This document shows positions 23,628 through 33,153 of a stretch of 64,000 nt of DNA, piece by piece. Position 1 is the first letter of the stretch, and each line of letters begins with the position of its first letter. Below the pieces are notes generated by a model that saw only the letters and a list, made by a program, of their open reading frames with translations, had not been told where the DNA came from and did not search any database. The stretch is from DMER64 sp049652385 (GTDB lineage Bacteria > Bacteroidota > Bacteroidia > Bacteroidales > UBA932), in assembly GCA_049652385.1 (NCBI GenBank), contig JBASDX010000001.1, positions 1 through 64,000 on the forward strand. The letters run 5' to 3'. A program made the position numbers and the translations under genes.

Positions 23628-24683
23628 ATGGAACAATTGTACATAGCCACTGTTTTTGCCGGAGCGCTGGTTTGCTTGTTAGCCTCTTTGCTTTTATGGC
23701 TGCGTCGTAAAACCGGTGAAAGATCTCGTGTTATTTTATCCGTAATAGTTTTATTTTCCGTATGTAATTATACCATAAGATTTATTGAGCTGAGCCGTTC
23801 AATGCTTCCGGATATGATAGTATCGCCGGGAATGCTGCTCCTGGCAAATTTTATGGTAGTTTCCTATATTTTATATCCCATAGAGGTCATAGTACCCGGA
23901 TGGTTACATTGGAAGAGGGTATGTAAACTGTACGCTCCTTTGATGATTTTGTATCTTTTTTACCTGATCTCTTCCTATGCCGGAATTCACTATAGATCGT
24001 ATCCGTCGCTACTGGAAATGTGGAGAGCGCCTTTTGGATTCGACACCGTTTTTTCTGTTTTGCTTACTGTATTTATTGTGGCTCCCATCTTCTTCATACG
24101 TTATGTTTACCATAAAAGGAAATACAACAATACCGACCTCCAATGGCTGAAAAGATATACAACGGCTTTGTCCATAAATATCATTGCCTATCTTATGGTC
24201 CTTCTGTTTAATCATTTGCTGTTACATACGGTGTATTATTACATAAGTGTAGGTTGTAGTTTGTTCATTGTATACATGGAATTGTATGATAGGATTATTG
24301 GAAAACCAACCGTTACCCACTCGACTTCCATTGTCGGCCATAAGGATGAAGCTTTGATAGGCAGGCTGGATGCGTTTATGCAAAACAATTATGCCTGGAG
24401 AGATCCCAATCTTTCTTTAACTACACTGGCATCTGCTCTTTTTACCAATAGAACGACTCTGGCTTCAGTTATGCATAAACACGGGCTTGACACGTACAGT
24501 ACGTATATAAACAAATTGAGAATAGAAGATTTTTTGAACCTAATGCGTTTGGGTCGTTTTGACAATTACCAGGACGCATTCTTTTTTGTAGGCTATCGCT
24601 CACGTAGCGCCGCCTTAAGAAATTTCAAACAATGTACCGGTAAAACTCCCTCGGATTATTTCCAGAGCAAATTTACCCAGTAG
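23628..24683 (+). CDS. Membrane-anchored AraC-type transcriptional regulator
   Basis: 351 residues. The first ~230 contain about seven hydrophobic helices. The last ~110 are an AraC/XylS DNA-binding domain (LSLTTLASALFTNRTTLASVMHKHG first helix-turn-helix; YQDAFFFVGYRSRSAALRNFKQCTGKTPSDYF second). This membrane-AraC arrangement is common in Bacteroidota and suggests control by a membrane or extracellular signal. Target genes are unknown. It is divergent from the metallophosphoesterase gene. Confidence 0.88.
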   Translation: MEQLYIATVFAGALVCLLASLLLWLRRKTGERSRVILSVIVLFSVCNYTIRFIELSRSMLPDMIVSPGMLLLANFMVVSYILYPIEVIVPGWLHWKRVCKLYAPLMILYLFYLISSYAGIHYRSYPSLLEMWRAPFGFDTVFSVLLTVFIVAPIFFIRYVYHKRKYNNTDLQWLKRYTTALSINIIAYLMVLLFNHLLLHTVYYYISVGCSLFIVYMELYDRIIGKPTVTHSTSIVGHKDEALIGRLDAFMQNNYAWRDPNLSLTTLASALFTNRTTLASVMHKHGLDTYSTYINKLRIEDFLNLMRLGRFDNYQDAFFFVGYRSRSAALRNFKQCTGKTPSDYFQSKFTQ

Positions 24684-24714
24684 GAGCTTTTTTATTTAGA
24701 GAAAATGTCAGGGC

Positions 24715-25092
24715 TTAAAGTGTTTGCTTGGCGGAGAGTACGGTGATTTCAAGGACCCGGCTAAGCCAGGGGAATTTCTGCCGGATGGTTTGGAAGTCTT
24801 GGCCCGAGGTGAGAAAGCGGGCTGTTCCTTCCACCAGAAATCCGGTGCCGGGGGACCCTCCTTTGCCCGGTACCTGACGGCTTCCCAAGGTCAGCTTGAT
24901 GCGGTTGTCGGCGGCTATGTTTTCCTCGGTTTTCCGGTATCCGCCTGCCGGAATGAGGATACGCCCATCGGCAGTTATGGTGAGGTATGAGTTCCAGGTG
25001 TTTACCAGGTGCGGCTCCACGCCTTGGGACAGGATGGACACCACGCCCTCGTGCCGGAGTATTTCAAAAAAAGCAGGTGGTAAAGTGTTCAT
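24715..25092 (-). CDS. Pyridoxamine 5'-phosphate oxidase-like flavin-binding protein
   Basis: A 125-residue split-barrel protein of the PNPOx-like superfamily. Family features are WNSYLTITADGRILIPAGGYRKTEENIAADNRIKLTLGSRQV and GFLVEGTARFL. It binds FMN or F420-like cofactors in known members. Reaction unknown. Lies 14 bp downstream of the GH92 gene start-to-stop direction on the same strand, so it may be co-transcribed. Confidence 0.85.
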   Translation of the reverse strand: MNTLPPAFFEILRHEGVVSILSQGVEPHLVNTWNSYLTITADGRILIPAGGYRKTEENIAADNRIKLTLGSRQVPGKGGSPGTGFLVEGTARFLTSGQDFQTIRQKFPWLSRVLEITVLSAKQTL

Positions 25093-25106
25093 GTTTGATG
25101 AGTAGG

Positions 25107-27419
25107 TTAGTTGCTATTTCTGCTGTACGAATACGGACGGTCGTCTTTATTTATGCCACGATGGTAATTGGGTTGTGCTGCCATATCAAATTTTATACGC
25201 CCTCCTTTTATTAAATCCTGATAGGTAAGAAAATTGTGCGAATACTTCTTGCCGTTTAGCCTCATTTTACCGATGTATATATTTTTATCTGAGTTGTTGG
25301 GAGCAGAAAATACCAAACGCTTACCGTTCTCCAGGTGCAAGGTGGCCTTTTTAAACAGGGGCGCTCCCAGTACGTATTCATCGGAACCGGGACAAACGCT
25401 GTAAAATCCCAGGGCTGAAAGAACATACCAGGCCGAAGTCTGCCCGTTGTCCTCATCTCCGCAATACCCATCGGGAGCCGGGGTATATAAACGGTTCATT
25501 ACGTTCCTTACGTGTTGCTGTGCTTTCCAGGGCTGCCCGGCGTAATTGTAAAGATAGATCATGTGTTGAATGGGCTGATTGCCGTGGGCGTAATTGCCCA
25601 TATTCATGACCTGCATTTCCAATATTTCATGAATACGGTATCCGTAGTAGCTGTCGTCATAAACAGGGGGTACAACAAAAACAGAATCCAATAACGCCAC
25701 AAACCGGTTGTCTCCTCCCATGAGATCTATGAGGCCCTGGATGTCATGAAATACACTAAACGTATAATGCCAGCTATTTCCTTCCGTAAACGCATCGCCC
25801 CATTTGTAGGGATTAAAGGGGGACTGGAACGTTCCGTCTGCATTGCGCCCACGCATCAGACCGGTTTCCGGATCAAATACGTTTCTGTAGTTTTGGCAGC
25901 GCGCCTCCAGTACGGCCAGCTCTTCCCGGGGACGCTCCAGTTTCTTTGCCAATTGCAGCAGGCACCAATCGTTATACGCATACTCCAGTGTTCTGGCCAC
26001 ATTCTCATGGATGCCCACATCGTACGGGATGTACCCCATGGTGTTGTAATATTTATGTCCCAGGCGCCCGGTCGAAGAGGCATGCGGATGCACATGGGTG
26101 GTTCCGTGCTGCAAGGTTTGGTACAAAAGCTCCAGGTCGTGCTCTCCGATTTCCTTAACGGCGGCATCGGCCACTACCGAGGCAGAGTTGTTTCCTATCA
26201 TGCAATCGCGGTGCCCGGGCGAGGCCCATTCGGGCAAAAAGCCGCTTTCCCGGGCTGTGTTGACCAAGCCTTCTTGTATACGGGTATTTACAGAAGGGTA
26301 CACCAGATTCAACAGCGGGAACAAGGCCCTGAAGGTGTCCCAAAAACCGGTGTCTGTAAATAAATACCCTTCACACACCTGTCCGTTGTACGGGCTGTAG
26401 TGGTATATGCTTCCATCGGGGGCCACCTCATAAAATTTCCGTGGGAACAGCAGACACCTGTATAAACAAGAATAAAAGGTCCGGTATTGATCTTGGCTGC
26501 CGCCTTCTACGCGTATGCGGCCCAGTGTTTCATTCCAGATGGTCCTGGCATCTTCCTTTACGGTATCAAAACTGCGGGACTGTATTTCCTGCAGATTTAC
26601 CAGCGCCTGCTCCTCAGATATGAAAGACGAGGACGCTTTCATGTGTACTTGTTCGCCTTTTTCTGTGGCAAACGATACCGCAGCCATCATATGATTGCCT
26701 TCGCCTTCCGGGCCATCGACAATTTTGCCGTCCCTGTACACAGCCACGCTGCTAAAGGGCCTGTCGAACTCCACCACAAAATAATTTCTGAAATTATCAG
26801 GAACGCCTCCGCTGTTTTTTGTGCTGTAGCCTATAACACGTTGCAATTCAGGCTGTACGCATACGTAGGAGCCTCGGTCAAACGCATCTACCACCACCGC
26901 TGAAGAATCGCTGCGCGGATACGTAAAGCGAAAAACAGCGCTCCTGTCTGTGGGAGCCAGCTCAGCCGTAATATCATAATCTGCCAGATAGACGCTGTAA
27001 TAATAGGGACGGGCCACCTCGGCTTTATGGGAAAAATAACTGGCACGCTCCTCTTCACTGATCTTGCTTGTCCCAATGATGGGCATGATGGAAAACTGCC
27101 CGTAGTCGTTAATCCACGGGCTGGGTTGATGCGTCTGTTTGATTCCCACAATCTTTTTTGCCGTATACGTATACGTCCACCCATTGCCCATTTTCCCCGT
27201 TTGCGGTGTCCAGAAATTCATACCCCATGGCAGGGCGACTGCCGGATAGGTGTTCCCGGTGGAAAAAGAAAAGTCAGATTGCGTACCCACCAGCGTGGAA
27301 ACATAATCGACCGGCGAAATGTCTTGAGCAGGCTCTCTAGTGTTGCAAGAAACAAGCAGGCTCAAAAAACAACCTGCAACCAATCCGGTCAATAATATAT
27401 GTTTCAGTTTCATATGCAC
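25107..27419 (-). CDS. GH92-family alpha-mannosidase lipoprotein
   Basis: Exo-acting, calcium-dependent alpha-mannosidase family, mostly alpha-1,2, used by Bacteroidales on host or yeast N-glycans. The 770-residue protein has a lipoprotein signal ending LLVSC (Cys about 25). The N-terminal GH92 beta-sandwich carries VGTQSDFSFSTGNTYPAVALP, and the (alpha/alpha)6 domain carries FTDTGFWDTFRALFPLLNL, LPEWASPGHRDCMIGNNS and NEDNGQTSAWYVLSALG-type motifs (here DEDNGQTSAW). A second ATG at codon 3 is possible. No SusC/SusD genes adjoin, so it is not in an obvious polysaccharide utilisation locus. Confidence 0.94.
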   Translation of the reverse strand: MHMKLKHILLTGLVAGCFLSLLVSCNTREPAQDISPVDYVSTLVGTQSDFSFSTGNTYPAVALPWGMNFWTPQTGKMGNGWTYTYTAKKIVGIKQTHQPSPWINDYGQFSIMPIIGTSKISEEERASYFSHKAEVARPYYYSVYLADYDITAELAPTDRSAVFRFTYPRSDSSAVVVDAFDRGSYVCVQPELQRVIGYSTKNSGGVPDNFRNYFVVEFDRPFSSVAVYRDGKIVDGPEGEGNHMMAAVSFATEKGEQVHMKASSSFISEEQALVNLQEIQSRSFDTVKEDARTIWNETLGRIRVEGGSQDQYRTFYSCLYRCLLFPRKFYEVAPDGSIYHYSPYNGQVCEGYLFTDTGFWDTFRALFPLLNLVYPSVNTRIQEGLVNTARESGFLPEWASPGHRDCMIGNNSASVVADAAVKEIGEHDLELLYQTLQHGTTHVHPHASSTGRLGHKYYNTMGYIPYDVGIHENVARTLEYAYNDWCLLQLAKKLERPREELAVLEARCQNYRNVFDPETGLMRGRNADGTFQSPFNPYKWGDAFTEGNSWHYTFSVFHDIQGLIDLMGGDNRFVALLDSVFVVPPVYDDSYYGYRIHEILEMQVMNMGNYAHGNQPIQHMIYLYNYAGQPWKAQQHVRNVMNRLYTPAPDGYCGDEDNGQTSAWYVLSALGFYSVCPGSDEYVLGAPLFKKATLHLENGKRLVFSAPNNSDKNIYIGKMRLNGKKYSHNFLTYQDLIKGGRIKFDMAAQPNYHRGINKDDRPYSYSRNSN

Positions 27420-27455
27420 TTGTTGTTTAAAGAAAGATCTAGTAATTCAGGTAAT

Positions 27456-28013
27456 CTATAAGCTAATCCGGTACACGTGTACCATGCGCTCCGGGGCACC
27501 GGGGATGTGGACCTGCCCGTCTTCTATGTAGGATTTTATTTCCTTTAGCACTCCGCCGTTTTTTTCAATGGTTTTGATGGACGGCACGTTGTCTGAAAAG
27601 CAGGCGAGCATCAACTCTTTCAAAGGAATGGCCTCGGCAAACTCCACGCCCATCTTCAGGATGGCCGTTCCGTACCCCTTACCTCTTTCGTTGGGACATA
27701 CGGAATACCCTATATGCCCACCATACTCTGAAAGAAAAGGATGGTCCAGCGAATGCCGGATGTCTATCATACCCACAATCTTCCCATCCTGCTGCCTGAT
27801 GGCAAAAAAGGTAGTAGCCACCACCCAGCCCTCCGCCACGGTATCCTTATGCCGGCCCCTGGTGTTATGCTCCAGCCACGGACCGTACTCCATCCGGTCA
27901 AACAACGCACTGCCATAAATCACCCGCTCCCCGTTCTCAAAAAACGCCCGCTTAAACCGCTCCGCTGCAGGTTGGTGGGCGGGGGTAGGGAGGTGGAGGG
28001 AAAGATCTTTCAT
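27456..28013 (-). CDS. GNAT-family N-acetyltransferase (RimJ/RimL type)
   Basis: A 185-residue GNAT acetyltransferase. The acetyl-CoA loop HIGYSVCPNERGKGYGTAIL (R/Q-x-x-G-x-G/A type) is clear, as are IVGMIDIRHSL and MLACFSDNVPSIKTIEKNGG. The last motif is typical of RimJ/RimL-type enzymes. It starts 3 bases downstream of the HARE/GIY-YIG gene and may be the last gene of the defence operon transcript, although its function is generic. Confidence 0.88.
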   Translation of the reverse strand: MKDLSLHLPTPAHQPAAERFKRAFFENGERVIYGSALFDRMEYGPWLEHNTRGRHKDTVAEGWVVATTFFAIRQQDGKIVGMIDIRHSLDHPFLSEYGGHIGYSVCPNERGKGYGTAILKMGVEFAEAIPLKELMLACFSDNVPSIKTIEKNGGVLKEIKSYIEDGQVHIPGAPERMVHVYRISL

Positions 28014-28016
28014 AGT

Positions 28017-28826
28017 TTATTGGCTAAATTTTTCTACCATTGCCTGCATCGCTTGCTTAAATTGTTTTTCTTTTATTTCTATAGCTTCTTGTTGTAGATA
28101 CTCTAAGCCGTAAAAGAGATTGCCTTGTTTTCTGTTTTGTCTAGGTTCAATACTTTCTATTAAAAGGGCTTCTAACAGATCTGCTATTTGCTCAATAGTC
28201 AGATTGTTAAAAGAAATATTAGTTATAAGTTTTCCGTGTTCATTTACAGGGTAAAAACCAAACCAGGAGAAACGATCCCATCTTCCGCTTAATCTGTCTT
28301 GCGTATGTTCTCGGAGTCTTAATCCAAGGGGGCGTTTGATAGCCTGTCCTACGTATATGGTTTCTCTACTGTCGTGAAGCATGTAAATTCCTATTTGATT
28401 TTTGAAGTTAATGGTTTTTGCTCCTTTTTGCTGAATAGCTAATAAATCAGGGTTTGTGTTTTCCCAGAAAACCAAATTTCTATTCCAATAAATCCCAAAA
28501 GAGTTGATGATTTTTACAGGTTCGTCTTTGTCGGTTTTTACACTAGTAGACTTAGTTATTTTTTCAGGAACAATGATTTGTGATTTATCATCTAAAAATT
28601 TTCGATGAATATAAATTCCGCGATCTACTTTGGCAAAATCGGATTTTTCGCCTTTTGTATTTATATCAGTCGTTATTTGAGCGCTAACAGTATCTTGTGG
28701 TGTTGCCCCAAAATTCCTTCTATATTCACGCTCAGAAATCAGTTCGGCAATTTCTGTATAATGCAAGGCTCTTTTTTCTTCTTCTAAAACTTTAGCTATT
28801 GCTTCTTTCCAGGTTAGTTCTTTCAT
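28017..28826 (-). CDS. HARE-HTH and GIY-YIG nuclease-like protein
   Basis: 269 residues. Residues 1-75 form a HARE-type winged helix (WKEAIAKVLEEEKRALHYTEIAELISERE, FAKVDRGIYI), a module found in restriction and chromatin proteins. Residues about 145-215 form a GIY-YIG fold: IGIYMLHDSRETIYVGQAIKR, then GLRLREHTQDRLSGRWDRFSWFGFYPV, with R at the usual catalytic position and E near ALLIESIEPRQNRK. Probably a nuclease component of the adjoining restriction-like operon. It starts 42 bases after the helicase gene. Confidence 0.85.
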   Translation of the reverse strand: MKELTWKEAIAKVLEEEKRALHYTEIAELISEREYRRNFGATPQDTVSAQITTDINTKGEKSDFAKVDRGIYIHRKFLDDKSQIIVPEKITKSTSVKTDKDEPVKIINSFGIYWNRNLVFWENTNPDLLAIQQKGAKTINFKNQIGIYMLHDSRETIYVGQAIKRPLGLRLREHTQDRLSGRWDRFSWFGFYPVNEHGKLITNISFNNLTIEQIADLLEALLIESIEPRQNRKQGNLFYGLEYLQQEAIEIKEKQFKQAMQAMVEKFSQ

Positions 28827-28868
28827 GGTTTTTGAGTTTTATTACGATAAAATTTCGTCTTATACGTA

Positions 28869-31397
28869 TTAGTTATATTGATCCACAGGTTCATTGACAA
28901 ATGTTTTTTCATAGTCACTTCTGCTGAGGACGGTGTCGTATAGTCCAACTTCTTCTCCTTCGTGTTTATTGATTCCAATATACTCCAAGCTGGCATCTTC
29001 ATATCTCTTGAATTTATAAACAGCGTCGTTCATCAGCGCCGAATTAAAAACATTTAGGCTAACAAGAAGCTCAAAATCTTTTACTGCCAGCCCTGTAACT
29101 TTTTTGAAAAGACCCGGCTCAAGCTGCGTGATAACATCTTTCAAGCTCCTTTCCCTAAAATCTGTTAGGTACATAAAAACCGGAACCCGGGTAGCGAACT
29201 TGATGAGTTTCTCTTGAATTTGTTTTCTCAAGCTCTTGTATTCCTTTTCTTCTTCTGTCAGTTCCTTTTTTTCTGCCTTAGAAAGCTTGCCGTCGTTCGC
29301 TTCTTTCTTCGCTTTTTTAACGCTTTCTGATTTATTGATAATGGTTTCGATATCTTGATTCAAACTCCGAAATCCTTCAATATTCATTAAAGCATTCATG
29401 GCTTCTTCATTAGCCATCAAGCGGGCCAGTGTATTGTTGTCCACATTAACCAGCAAAGCACTTTCCCACCGCCTTGCCAGAAGCGTAGCGGTTGTGCCAC
29501 TCATGGCAATATCTAAAACTCCTGCAGCATCTATTTGTTTCATGGAACTTCCGTCATAAGCCAGTACGGGTAAGAAGTTGATGAAATCTGCCACATTCTT
29601 TTCAGGATTAGCTTCATTAACATTCAGGCGACATGCATAATCAGCGATTTGTCGTAGAGCTCTATTAGGTGCAAAATCAAAGACATAGCACTCTTCTTTT
29701 AATATGTCCTCTTTGTTAGGTGATTTACTGTCTGGATTTTTGATGCCCCAAGGTGTTTGTACCCGGAATGCTGCTTGAAAATAAGTTTCTGGACTAGATG
29801 AATTCCTCAACATAAAGATTCCTGTCCAAGGTTTTACGGAAACACCTGTAGTCAATTTGCCACAAGATAGGGTAATGGTTTTTGATTCCAATGGGTTGTC
29901 AGTCATGGCGTCTAGAACGGGTGGCAAAGCTTGTACGCCAATACCCGCTTGTGTTCCCGCTGCCACTACTACCGTAAAATCGTGGTAAAACCTATTTTGC
30001 CTTTGCCTTAATAAATTAGCCATCGCGTAGCAAGCTGCTACGGAAGGTAGAAACCAAAAAGTATGGTTCAAGACGTTCAGCAATGGGGCGTGAGAAAACG
30101 GTAACGGAGGTTTTTTAGCTCCCATTTTTAAGTGGTCAACAGTGGTTTCACTAAAGGATCCGCGAATTAAATCCAACCATTTTTGGACTTCATCCTCATA
30201 TGTAAACCTTGCCTTGGAACGCTCACCTTCTGCTGCAAAAAATACGTTCAAATCAAAACCGTCAAATTCACCCATATCGGCTATCCGGCTGATGGAGTCC
30301 GGCAGTTGGTAAGTCATCATAACCATGCGAGGCAAAGGTGCATAAGGGTTTTCTCCTTTGCTTTCATCCCACTCTTCTTTTGCTTTTTGCTCGTCTGAAT
30401 ACGTCCAGTTAAAGATTTGTTCTTCAATAAATTCACCCGTTGCTATAGCACGAAAAGGCGTACCCGATAGATACAAATAGTGATTGGTGGTGATAGGGAT
30501 TGTATCTACATCAAAGTAGTCCATGCCTTCACCCACCCCAAAGGCAATTTCTCTATTGCCTTCTGCTTCAAAAAGTTCTTTGGCATTGTCCCGCCAGGCG
30601 CCATAATGGTATTCGTCAAAAATCACACAATCCCAGTGGGTAGCGTGCACCCATTCGTTTTTTGTTTTGATGCCACCCGTACTTGTGTTTTTACCAAGAT
30701 AATCTTGAAACGAGCCAAAACAAACAAATGGTTTATGCATATCGGCGTCTTCATAGCTCAATCCATTGCGCGAGATAAATTGCCATCCTTTAAAATCTAC
30801 GTGGGTCAATAAATCTTCCTCCCAAGCGCTTTGTACGGCAGGTTTAAAGGTGAGTACCAAGACTTTTGTCCATCCCATTTTTTTTGCCAATTGATAGCTT
30901 GCAAAAGTTTTTCCAAAGCGCATCTTAGCATTCCAGAGAAAATGAGGCGTTTTCTCGGGGTTTTCTTTTGTATAGCTTTTGAAATACACCATAGTCTTTT
31001 TAACGGCATCTTCTTGCTCGGGTCGCATCTTGAACGAATGCGTTCGGTTGGTTTCCGTGCGTTCTCCCGTTTTGATTTCCCAAATGGCCCTGCGTAAATC
31101 GTTCAGACCACATACAAACCATTCACCTTCTGGGTTTTGGAAACCTTGCTCACGCAATTGGCGATGCACATCATGGTCGCTGAAACAGCTACCATCGCGC
31201 TTCATGGCCGATTCTTCAAACACGATTTTATAAGGAATGGCTGCTGTGCCCAGTTGCTCTTTGATACGTGTTTGAGCGTCACGGTCTGTGTAGCCTATCT
31301 TTAACCACCCTTTGTGCGTTGCTACACCTACTAGCTCATATGCATAGATGGTAGGTTTAGTAACGGGCCGAGCCGGGAAAAACTCTTTCTTACTCAT
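28869..31397 (-). CDS. T5orf172/GIY-YIG-like domain fused to DEAD/DEAH helicase
   Basis: 842 residues. Residues about 15-95 match the T5orf172/MUG113 type of GIY-YIG-related domain (YELVGVATHKGWLKIGYTDRDAQTRIKEQL). Residues about 125-600 form a superfamily 2 helicase. Motif I is divergent, NAKMRFGKTFAS, motif II is IFDEYH (DEYH box), motif III is LSGTPF, and motif VI is FQAAFRVQ. The C-terminal ~200 residues hold a Lys/Glu-rich coiled-coil (about 685-730). A nuclease-helicase fusion of this order fits a translocating restriction subunit. It follows two methyltransferase genes and a BRO remnant on the same strand. Confidence 0.85.
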   Translation of the reverse strand: MSKKEFFPARPVTKPTIYAYELVGVATHKGWLKIGYTDRDAQTRIKEQLGTAAIPYKIVFEESAMKRDGSCFSDHDVHRQLREQGFQNPEGEWFVCGLNDLRRAIWEIKTGERTETNRTHSFKMRPEQEDAVKKTMVYFKSYTKENPEKTPHFLWNAKMRFGKTFASYQLAKKMGWTKVLVLTFKPAVQSAWEEDLLTHVDFKGWQFISRNGLSYEDADMHKPFVCFGSFQDYLGKNTSTGGIKTKNEWVHATHWDCVIFDEYHYGAWRDNAKELFEAEGNREIAFGVGEGMDYFDVDTIPITTNHYLYLSGTPFRAIATGEFIEEQIFNWTYSDEQKAKEEWDESKGENPYAPLPRMVMMTYQLPDSISRIADMGEFDGFDLNVFFAAEGERSKARFTYEDEVQKWLDLIRGSFSETTVDHLKMGAKKPPLPFSHAPLLNVLNHTFWFLPSVAACYAMANLLRQRQNRFYHDFTVVVAAGTQAGIGVQALPPVLDAMTDNPLESKTITLSCGKLTTGVSVKPWTGIFMLRNSSSPETYFQAAFRVQTPWGIKNPDSKSPNKEDILKEECYVFDFAPNRALRQIADYACRLNVNEANPEKNVADFINFLPVLAYDGSSMKQIDAAGVLDIAMSGTTATLLARRWESALLVNVDNNTLARLMANEEAMNALMNIEGFRSLNQDIETIINKSESVKKAKKEANDGKLSKAEKKELTEEEKEYKSLRKQIQEKLIKFATRVPVFMYLTDFRERSLKDVITQLEPGLFKKVTGLAVKDFELLVSLNVFNSALMNDAVYKFKRYEDASLEYIGINKHEGEEVGLYDTVLSRSDYEKTFVNEPVDQYN

Positions 31398-31449
31398 TTT
31401 CGTTCTTTTTATGCATTGGTTTGCTTATGTTTTTTTACCTGCAATAGAT

Positions 31450-31631
31450 TTATTTTTTTTTAGTATTACCGTTGGCGGCAAGCATTTTCAAAGCGTGACA
31501 ATTTGTCACACTTTCATTTTTTTTAATTTCGAGTCTTTGCTTTCTGTTAAAAACCATTTTTCCTGTTCGTCACTCCACAGAGTACGCACCTGCTTGTCCT
31601 CAAAGACTTGTATGGATTCTTTTTTACTCAT
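31450..31631 (-). pseudogene. Frameshifted BRO-N family gene remnant
   Basis: An ATG at 31631 opens a 41-codon frame, SIQVFEDKQVRTLWSDEQEKWF, ending at a TGA at 31508-31506. This is the start of the BRO-N/RhuM-type domain. After a frame change near 31510 the sequence continues VTNCHALKMLAANG, the motif that normally lies about 50 residues further in these proteins, and stops at 31452-31450 after nine A. The middle of the domain is deleted and the frame is lost. The ATG overlaps the stop of the upstream methyltransferase gene (ATGAGTAA), so the gene was once part of the operon. Confidence 0.8.
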
Positions 31632-33153
31632 CTGTGTCATCTTCCGTGTTTAAATCCATAGGACGAATCATACTTTCAATGAAATCTATTTCTTCTTGGG
31701 TTAAACCGTATTTTTTGTAAAGTTTTTCGTCTGTCCAAGGTTCAGAGAAATCTTGAGCAGGCACAAACTGATACACACCTCTTGCAGCATTTTGAGTGTT
31801 TTTCTTAAACAAAACTAAAAATCGAAAAAATTTAGTGTTAATATAACTAATTACATTCTTTGCAATTATTTCATTCGAATAAGGCCCTATAAGTAAATAG
31901 GTTTCTGAGCAGACTGTCCACTTCTCTCCAAGAAAGGGTTGTCCCAAAACTCTATACGGGAATGATCCTCTCTCACCATATGCTTTGGCAATAAAAACTT
32001 TGAATTCTTTTATCCATTCCGTATTTTGGATAATGGATCCCTTATCAATATACCCGTTGTTAGGATAAGAATATATTTTAACACTATTAGCAAATTTTTT
32101 ATTTTTAGGTTTTACGGAACTAACTATACCAAAAGGTTTTCTCGAACTAATTTGTTTAAAAAATTGATCTTCCTTCTTTTGAGCTATTTTTCTTATTATT
32201 GGTATGGACTCATTAAAACGAATAAAGCTATCAGTATTTTTTTCAAGCAAAGGTCTCTTAAGTCTGGATTCCTCTCCTTTTCTTATCGAGACGACCTCAC
32301 AATCACCATAATAAGCCTTTTCCCATAGAAAATAACAAACGCCACCTGATATATCAACACCTGGAAAACACTCGGTTGAATCAAAATAATCAACTAGTTT
32401 TGAAATTCTTCTATCATTTAACATTTCCTCCCTGAATTCATCCAATCCTTTTCCTCCAGCGAACCAACGAGATGGGATAATCATTGAAAGATATTTAGGA
32501 CTCATTTTTTTTGCCTGTTGAATAAATTTCTGATATATAGGTGTTGCGCTTGTACCCATACCTCCTCCATCACTCAGCTGATAAGGTGGATTGCCTATAA
32601 TGACATCAAACTTCATATTAAATATTTTTTCCGGGTTCTTTGTATGAATAAAGTTATAAGCATAAGTCTCTAACGCATCATCACGGTCGTATACGTCTTG
32701 GCTTGCACCGCAATAAGAACATTTTCCATCTTGCCAGGTATGTTGCATGCGCTTGTAATAGATATTGCCTTGTTCGTTATCAAAGGCTTCACAAACAGAG
32801 TATTTACCATTGGCTGTTTTAGAGCAATAGACACTTCTGCGCGAAAGAAAAGAGGTGAGTTCCGTAATGGCTATGCCATAGAGTTGCTTGCTGAAAATAT
32901 GGTTAATACGTTCTTGCTTGTCGGGTATTTTGGTTTCCAGGCCGTGCATGAGCCTCTTTGCCATCTCTCGCAAGAACACGCCCGTTTTACTTACAGGGTC
33001 CAGAAAGCGGGCGTTTGGATTACTCCACAACTCGGCAGGCAATAAATCCAGCATGTCGTTTACCAAATGGGGTGGCGTAAACACCTCGTCGTTGCTTAAG
33101 TTGGCAAGGCAGGTGAGCACATCGGGATTATAATTTGTTTGCATCATCACCAA
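31624..33153 (-). CDS. Eco57I-type adenine DNA methyltransferase subunit
   Basis: A 509-residue N6-adenine methyltransferase. DEVFTPPHLVNDMLDLLP leads into a motif I region (NARFLDPVSKTGVFLREM) and FDVIIGNPPYQ (motif IV, NPPY) at about residue 180. The C-terminal half (about 290-500) is likely target recognition. A CxxC (GKCSYCGAS) precedes motif IV. Motif I is degenerate (DPVSKTG rather than DPxxGxG), and the smaller neighbouring protein carries a canonical motif I, so the two may form one enzyme. Starts at codons 1, 3 or 4 all overlap the upstream gene; ATG at 33144 is equally likely. Confidence 0.88.
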   Translation of the reverse strand: MVMMQTNYNPDVLTCLANLSNDEVFTPPHLVNDMLDLLPAELWSNPNARFLDPVSKTGVFLREMAKRLMHGLETKIPDKQERINHIFSKQLYGIAITELTSFLSRRSVYCSKTANGKYSVCEAFDNEQGNIYYKRMQHTWQDGKCSYCGASQDVYDRDDALETYAYNFIHTKNPEKIFNMKFDVIIGNPPYQLSDGGGMGTSATPIYQKFIQQAKKMSPKYLSMIIPSRWFAGGKGLDEFREEMLNDRRISKLVDYFDSTECFPGVDISGGVCYFLWEKAYYGDCEVVSIRKGEESRLKRPLLEKNTDSFIRFNESIPIIRKIAQKKEDQFFKQISSRKPFGIVSSVKPKNKKFANSVKIYSYPNNGYIDKGSIIQNTEWIKEFKVFIAKAYGERGSFPYRVLGQPFLGEKWTVCSETYLLIGPYSNEIIAKNVISYINTKFFRFLVLFKKNTQNAARGVYQFVPAQDFSEPWTDEKLYKKYGLTQEEIDFIESMIRPMDLNTEDDTDE

